Notes under the pieces: generated by a model
What the model was told of the DNA's origin: nothing
Databases searched by the model: none
Seen by the model: the letters and a program-made list of their open reading frames with translations, nothing else
Made by a program: the position numbers and the translations under genes
Origin: Lichenicola sp964249735
Lineage (GTDB): Bacteria > Pseudomonadota > Alphaproteobacteria > Acetobacterales > Acetobacteraceae
Assembly: GCA_964249735.1 (NCBI GenBank)
Contig: CAXUDP010000066.1
Coordinates: 1-19,571, forward strand
Direction of reading: 5' to 3'
DNA: 19,571 bases
Shown: piece after piece, positions 14,808 to 19,571 of the stretch
Numbering within the stretch: the first letter of the stretch is position 1
Layout: each line of letters begins with the position of its first letter

Positions 14808-17123
14808 CTACTCGGCGGGAGCGAGCGGCAGGGTCGGCCGCGGTGGGGTGGCGGCAGGTGCCGCGTGGGGCACCCAGGGGCGATCGCCGCGGCTGCCGCC
14901 GGCGCTTCGCATCGTCACCCCGCCGGCGCCGATCCACACCGCCTGCGGCCCCTCGCGCCACACGGTGAAGCGGTCGATCCGGGGCAAGCCGGGGCATGCG
15001 CCGTGCGCCGGAGTCGGCGAGACCAGCAGCGACAGCCCGTCGCAGTCGCCCGGCTCGAGTGCTGGCGGCGGCTCGTCCTCGCCCGGCTTGCGGTGGCCGC
15101 CAGTCGGGTCGCGCAGCAGCATCACCGTGCGTCCATGCCGTGTCAGCAGGCAGGCGGCCGGGTTGCAGACCACCTCGCCGGAGGCACCAACCGGCCCGGC
15201 GTCGGGGAGCGGCACCACCGCGGTCCCGATCGCCCAGGCGCGGCGCCAGTCGGACAGGGTGATCGGGTCGGTGCGGGCACCCTGCTCGACCAGCACCGTG
15301 CGGCCGTCGCGAACGGCGATCAGCTGCGCGTCGGCCGACACCAGCAGGTCGGGTGCTCGCACCAGCCAGGGCGAAAGGAACCCCAGCGCGATCGGCAGCA
15401 GGCCCAGCAGCCGCCAGCGCCGTCGCCACAGGCACAGCCAGAGCAGCCCGAAGCTGACCAGCAGCAGGCCAGCGGCCGGAGGGGACGGCACCGGCAGGCT
15501 GGCAGCGGGAAGCGTGGCCACGGTGCGGGCCAGCAGGAGGATCAGGTCAATCCCCGCCCCCATCGCGCGCAGCGTTGGCCAGTCCAGCCCGAACGGCATC
15601 AGCAGCAGCGACAGCAGTCCTTGCGGCATCACCCAGAACGCGGTCAGCGGCACCGCCAGGAGGTTGGCCAGCACGAAGTAGAACTGCACCCGGCCGAAAT
15701 GGAACGCGGCGTAGGGCAGCGACGCGGCGCCGGCGACCAGGCTGGTGAAGAACAGCTGGAACACGTGCAGCGCGACGCGGTCGCGGAACCGGGGGCCGTG
15801 CAGCCGGCACGTCCACGGGCGCGCCGCCTCGTAGCCGGCCAGAAGCGCCAGCACGGCGGCGAAGCTCATCTGGAAGGCGACGTCGAGCAGCACCGCCGGC
15901 GTCAGCAGCAGGATCAGGATGGCGGCGAAGGCGAGCGCCCGCAGCGACACCGCGCGCCTGCCGATCACCAGCCCCAGCATGGCCACCGCCGCCATCGCCA
16001 GGCTGCGCAGGCCGGGCAGGTGCAGCCCGGTCAGCAGCATGTAGAAGCAGCCGGCCGCCAGCGCCGCCAGCGCCGCGATCTGCCGGCACGGCAGGCGCAG
16101 GGCACCCCACTCCCAGGCTGCCAGTCCCATGCGCACCAGCGACAGCGACAGCCCCATGACGATGCCGAGATGCAGCCCCGCCACCGCCAGCAGGTGGGCC
16201 AGGCCGGAGGCGGCGAAGGCGTCGCGGTCGGTCTGCGGGATCGCGCTGCTCAGCCCGGTCAGCAGGGTGGCGGCCACGGCGCCGCGCGGTCCCGGCAGCA
16301 CCAGCTGGATCCGGTCGGCGATCCGCTCGCGCAGGCCGCGCATCGCCACCCCGGGCCCGCTTCGCGTCCCGTGCGACAGGATCGCCACCGGGGACAGCGC
16401 CCTGCCGGAGCCGGCCAGGCCGGTGAAGAAGGCGTCGCGCTGCAGGTCGCGGCCGGACGGCAGGTCCGGCGGCGACGGCGCACGCAGCATCGCGCGGATC
16501 CGCACGATGTCGCCGGTGGCGAGCATGACGGCGTCGTCCGGGCGCAGGCGCAGACGCAGGGTGCGCGGCGTGGCGGTGACGGCCGCTGGGAGGGCTGCGG
16601 CAGGGATGGTGCCAGGAACGGCAGCCGGCTCGCCGTCCTTGCGCGGGGCGGGCGTGATCGTCACACGGTCCAGCGTCACGCGCCGCTGCCCGTCGGCCAT
16701 CACGTCGACCGCGGTGATCCGGCCGTCGACAAGCGCCGCCTTGCGCGGCAGGAACGGCATCGGCGGCATGCGCCGGGCGGCGAGCTGCGCCGACACGAAG
16801 CCGACCGACAGCGCCAGGAGTGCCGACGCCGCGGCATGAGCCAGCCGGCTGCGCCGCGCCAGCCCGAACAGGACCGCCGACACGGCGGCGAGCGCCAGCC
16901 CCAGCGGCAGCGGCGGTTCGGAGCGTTGCGCGAAGTAGAGCAGGACCCCGCTGCCGAGGCAGGCCGGCAGCCACAGCACGAGGCGGTCGCGGTCGGCGGC
17001 GACCCCGTCGCGGAACAGCGTCCAGCCGCGCGCCAGCAGCGGCTGGAGGCGTCCGGCATGGTGCCGGCGCGGCCGGGCCAGGCCGAGAACAAAGGTGGCG
17101 GTTCGTTGCACAATCGGAAGCAT
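14808..17123 (-). CDS. comEC: ComEC/Rec2-family DNA-uptake channel protein
   Basis: A 771-residue polytopic membrane protein of the ComEC/Rec2 family, which moves single-stranded DNA across the inner membrane during transformation. Two or three helices at about 47-115 precede a soluble segment (125-250, DUF4131 region). The competence domain follows, with SGLAHLLAVAGLHLGIV (306-322), PGLRSLAMAAVAMLG (370-384) and LDVAFQMSFAAVLALLAG (413-430). After the last helix (about 572-588) a soluble C-terminal part has four cysteines (C653, C658, C694, C710) and IDRFTVW and DRPW motifs, but no HxHxDH metal site of the beta-lactamase-like domain found in Bacillus-type ComEC. The start at 17123 has a weak ribosome-binding site. 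It is divergent from gltX (68 bp). Confidence 0.92.
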   Translation of the reverse strand: MLPIVQRTATFVLGLARPRRHHAGRLQPLLARGWTLFRDGVAADRDRLVLWLPACLGSGVLLYFAQRSEPPLPLGLALAAVSAVLFGLARRSRLAHAAASALLALSVGFVSAQLAARRMPPMPFLPRKAALVDGRITAVDVMADGQRRVTLDRVTITPAPRKDGEPAAVPGTIPAAALPAAVTATPRTLRLRLRPDDAVMLATGDIVRIRAMLRAPSPPDLPSGRDLQRDAFFTGLAGSGRALSPVAILSHGTRSGPGVAMRGLRERIADRIQLVLPGPRGAVAATLLTGLSSAIPQTDRDAFAASGLAHLLAVAGLHLGIVMGLSLSLVRMGLAAWEWGALRLPCRQIAALAALAAGCFYMLLTGLHLPGLRSLAMAAVAMLGLVIGRRAVSLRALAFAAILILLLTPAVLLDVAFQMSFAAVLALLAGYEAARPWTCRLHGPRFRDRVALHVFQLFFTSLVAGAASLPYAAFHFGRVQFYFVLANLLAVPLTAFWVMPQGLLSLLLMPFGLDWPTLRAMGAGIDLILLLARTVATLPAASLPVPSPPAAGLLLVSFGLLWLCLWRRRWRLLGLLPIALGFLSPWLVRAPDLLVSADAQLIAVRDGRTVLVEQGARTDPITLSDWRRAWAIGTAVVPLPDAGPVGASGEVVCNPAACLLTRHGRTVMLLRDPTGGHRKPGEDEPPPALEPGDCDGLSLLVSPTPAHGACPGLPRIDRFTVWREGPQAVWIGAGGVTMRSAGGSRGDRPWVPHAAPAATPPRPTLPLAPAE

Positions 17124-17191
17124 AGCCGGGCGCTCGCCAACCTGCCAGCCGTACTTCGGGGAAGCCGGCCGGCGTGTTAGGAACCGCCGTC

Positions 17192-18595
17192 ATGACCGTC
17201 CGCACGCGCTTCGCGCCGAGCCCGACCGGGTTGCTGCATGTCGGCAACGCCCGCGCCGCCTTGTTCAACTTCCTGTTCGCCCGCCACCATGGCGGCCGGT
17301 TCCTGCTGAGGATCGAGGACACCGACCGCGAGCGCTCCACCCAGCACGCGGTGGACGTGATCCTGGACGGGCTCGACTGGCTGGGGCTGAACCCGGACGA
17401 GCCGCCGGTGTACCAGTCCAGCCGGCAGGCGCGTCACGCGGAGGTCGCGCTGGCGCTGCTGGAGGCCGGCCGGGCGTATCGCTGCTACTGCACCGCGGAC
17501 GAGCTCAAGGCGATGCGCGAGCAGGCTGTCGCGGAAGGCAGGCCGCCGCGCTACAACGGGATGTGGCGCGACCGCGCGTCCTCCGAGGCGCCGCCGGGGG
17601 CGCCGTTCACCGTGCGGCTGCGCGCGCCGCAGGACGGCGAGACGGTGGTGCACGACCTGGTGCAGGGCGAGATCCGGGTCGCCAACGCCGAGATGGACGA
17701 CATGATCATCCTGCGCGGCGACGGCACGCCCACCTACCTGCATGCGGTGGTGTGCGACGACCACGACATGGCGATCAGCCACGTGATCCGTGGCGACGAC
17801 CACATGACCAACACCTTCCGGCAATCGCAGATCTATGCGGCGATGGGCTGGGAGCGGCCGTTGTTCGCGCACCTGCCGCTGATCCACGGGCCGGACGGGG
17901 CCAAGCTGAGCAAGCGGCACGGCGCGCAGAGCGTGGTCGAGTTCCGCGAGCAGGGCTACCTGCCGGAAGCGCTGGACAACTACCTGCTTCGGCTCGGCTG
18001 GGGGCATGGCGACGCCGAGGTGCTAGGGCGCGACGAGCAGATCCGGCTGTTCGACCTTCCTGGCGTCGGTCGCTCGCCCTCCCGCATGGACTACGCCAAG
18101 CTCGCGCACCTGAACGGCATCTGGCTGCGTCAGGCGGACGACGACCGGCTGGCGGCGGACGTGCTGGCCCGGCTGGCCGGGCGCGACGGGCTGCTGCTGG
18201 ACGCGGTAGCGGCAGGCCGGATCCGCGCGCTGATGCCGGGACTGAAGGAGCGGGCGCGGACGCTGGTCGAGCTGGCCGACGCGGCGGCGTTCCTGGCGCG
18301 CACGGTGCCGCTGCCGCTGGATGCCAAGGCGAGCTCGCTGCTGACCCCGGACGCGCGCGCGCTGCTGCGCGGCGTGGCGGCCGAGCTGGCGCCGATCGAG
18401 CCGTTCGAGGCGGGGGAGGTCGATGCAGCACTTCGCCGCTTCGCCGAGCGCGAAGGCCGCAAGCTCGGCCAGGTGGCGCAACCGCTGCGCGCGGCGCTGA
18501 CCGGCAGCACGATGAGCCCGGGGATCGACGTCACCGTGGCGGTGCTGGGCCGGGACGAGACCCTGGCGCGGATCGGGGCGGTGCTCGGTGGCTAG
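17192..18595 (+). CDS. gltX: Glutamyl-tRNA synthetase
   Basis: A 467-residue class I synthetase that charges tRNA with glutamate. The N-terminus TRFAPSPTGLLHVGNARAAL holds the HIGH-class motif as HVGN (16-19). RIEDTDRERS (40-49) and the KMSKS-class motif KLSKRHG (238-244) are intact. CYC at 98-100 may be part of the zinc site. The ATG at 17192 with AGGA about 9 nt upstream is preferred over an in-frame GTG at 17174. Alphaproteobacteria often carry two GltX proteins and make Gln-tRNA through GatCAB; the HVGN form may be one of the pair, but I cannot tell which tRNA it prefers. Its last 8 bases overlap the pyrB start. Confidence 0.96.
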   Translation: MTVRTRFAPSPTGLLHVGNARAALFNFLFARHHGGRFLLRIEDTDRERSTQHAVDVILDGLDWLGLNPDEPPVYQSSRQARHAEVALALLEAGRAYRCYCTADELKAMREQAVAEGRPPRYNGMWRDRASSEAPPGAPFTVRLRAPQDGETVVHDLVQGEIRVANAEMDDMIILRGDGTPTYLHAVVCDDHDMAISHVIRGDDHMTNTFRQSQIYAAMGWERPLFAHLPLIHGPDGAKLSKRHGAQSVVEFREQGYLPEALDNYLLRLGWGHGDAEVLGRDEQIRLFDLPGVGRSPSRMDYAKLAHLNGIWLRQADDDRLAADVLARLAGRDGLLLDAVAAGRIRALMPGLKERARTLVELADAAAFLARTVPLPLDAKASSLLTPDARALLRGVAAELAPIEPFEAGEVDAALRRFAEREGRKLGQVAQPLRAALTGSTMSPGIDVTVAVLGRDETLARIGAVLGG

Positions 18596-19571
18596 GGCGG
18601 CCGAGGCGGGCGAGCCGCGCACCCGCGGCGGCGGGTATTTTGCCGATGGCGGCGGGCGGCACCTGCTCGGGCTGCAGGGCATGCACCCGACGCGGATCGA
18701 GCCGTTCCTGGACCTGGCCGAAAGCTACGTGCTGCTGAACCGGTCGCGAAAGACCCAGCGCGACCTGCTGCGCGGGCGCACCCTGATCAACCTGTTCTTC
18801 GAGGACAGCACGCGCACGCGCACCTCGTTCGAGCTGGCCGGCAAGCGGCTCGGCGCCGACGTGATCAACATGACGGTGTCGACCTCCTCGGTGAACAAGG
18901 GGGAAACCCTGCTCGACACCGCGGCCACGCTGAACGCGATGCGCACCGACCTGCTGGTGGTGCGGCACGCGCAGTCCGGGGCCCCTGCCCTGCTGGCGCA
19001 GAAGGTGGACGCGTCGGTGATCAACGCCGGCGACGGGACGCACGAGCATCCGACCCAGGCGCTGCTGGACGCGCTCACCATCAGGCGGCGGTGCGGCCGG
19101 CTGGAAGGGCTGACGGTGGCGATCTGCGGCGACGTGACGCATTCCCGCGTGGCGCGCTCCAACATCCACCTGCTGACCGCGATGGGCAGCCAGGTGCGGG
19201 TGGTGGGGCCGCCGACGCTGATGCCGGCGGAGGTCGAGCGGCTGGGCGTGAGCGTGCACCACGACATGGACCGGGCGCTGGACGGCGTGGACGTGGTGAT
19301 GATGCTCCGGCTGCAGCGCGAGCGCATGAGCGGCGGGCTGGTGCCGAGCGAGCGGGAGTACTTCCGGTTCTTCGGCCTCGACACCGCGCGGCTGGCGCGG
19401 GCCAAGCCGGGGGCGCTGGTGATGCATCCAGGGCCGATGAACCGCGGCGTCGAGATCGACAGCCAGGTGGCCGACCATCCGGAGCAGAGCGTGATCCAGG
19501 AGCAGGTGGAGATGGGGGTCGCGGTGCGGATGGCGGTGCTGGACCGGTTGTCGCGGGCCAACATGGCATGA
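18588..19571 (+). CDS. pyrB: Aspartate carbamoyltransferase catalytic chain
   Basis: A 327-residue protein that condenses carbamoyl phosphate and aspartate in the first committed step of pyrimidine synthesis. Carbamoyl-phosphate-binding residues are in FFEDSTRTRTSFELAGKRLG (70-89); HPTQALLDALTI (154-165) and VMHPGPMNRGVEI (278-290) complete the active site. The family start RHLLGLQGM lies at residues 24-32, so an initiation codon upstream of it is needed; the GTG at 18588, overlapping the gltX end by 8 nt, is the best candidate, with a weak GGGGCG before it. The first 20 residues are therefore uncertain. The stop codon TGA is the last three bases of the window, so the gene is complete; pyrC or another pyrimidine gene may follow. 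Confidence 0.96.
   Translation: MARAAEAGEPRTRGGGYFADGGGRHLLGLQGMHPTRIEPFLDLAESYVLLNRSRKTQRDLLRGRTLINLFFEDSTRTRTSFELAGKRLGADVINMTVSTSSVNKGETLLDTAATLNAMRTDLLVVRHAQSGAPALLAQKVDASVINAGDGTHEHPTQALLDALTIRRRCGRLEGLTVAICGDVTHSRVARSNIHLLTAMGSQVRVVGPPTLMPAEVERLGVSVHHDMDRALDGVDVVMMLRLQRERMSGGLVPSEREYFRFFGLDTARLARAKPGALVMHPGPMNRGVEIDSQVADHPEQSVIQEQVEMGVAVRMAVLDRLSRANMA

Noticed and set aside
14391..17180. Open frame of 929 codons on the plus strand across nth and comEC
   Set aside because: It runs opposite comEC and is a by-product of high GC; the product is Gln/Arg/His-rich and repetitive with no domain, whereas comEC on the other strand has clear family motifs.

Overview
The window is a GC-rich (roughly 70% by eye), densely packed stretch of chromosome from an alphaproteobacterium. 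The best guess is Rhodospirillales, probably near the Acetobacteraceae. The grounds are the flgBC-fliE-fliQR-flhB block, a his cluster containing a DUF2628 membrane protein and a GNAT domain, a LexA-like box of the alphaproteobacterial type near recA, and an alphaproteobacterial-style ComEC without a recognisable beta-lactamase-like active site. No species can be named from the sequence alone. There is no sign of phage, insertion sequence, CRISPR array, tRNA or rRNA, and no stretch over 300 bases lacks a gene.

Layout. Positions 1-1323, minus strand: the first 37 codons of NADP-isocitrate dehydrogenase (icd) and the complete recA, separated by a perfect hairpin. Positions 1499-4888, minus strand: a flagellar operon transcribed flgB, flgC, fliE, fliQ, fliR, flhB (rod proteins and export-gate subunits). 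Positions 5050-6071, plus strand: fliO and fliP, the other export-gate genes, divergent from flgB across a 161-bp spacer that carries a perfect 10-bp inverted repeat. Positions 6132-10830, plus strand: a histidine operon hisB, DUF2628 membrane protein, hisH, a GNAT-HisA fusion, hisF, hisE and a HIT-family protein, most joined by ATGA/GTGA overlaps. Positions 10944-13909, minus strand: a membrane-anchored degenerate HD-GYP protein followed by an ABC exporter half-transporter. Positions 14098-14793, plus strand: endonuclease III (nth), convergent with comEC (14808-17123, minus strand). Positions 17192-19571, plus strand: gltX overlapping pyrB, whose stop codon is the last codon of the window.

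How the genes work together. FliP, FliQ, FliR and FlhB, with FliO as assembly factor, form the flagellar type III export gate. FliE, FlgB and FlgC are the first rod components exported and connect the gate to the axial structure. HisB, HisH, HisA, HisF and HisE catalyse five activities of histidine biosynthesis; hisG, hisD, hisC and hisI must lie elsewhere. RecA, Nth and ComEC concern DNA repair, recombination and uptake but are not one operon.

Most of the window is ordinary core genome and I found no convincing new multi-gene system. The points most worth following up are the in-frame GNAT-HisA fusion with a possible internal TTG start for HisA, a histone-H1-like basic tail on HisE, an HD-GYP protein that has lost most of its metal-binding residues, and the inverted repeat between the divergent flagellar operons.
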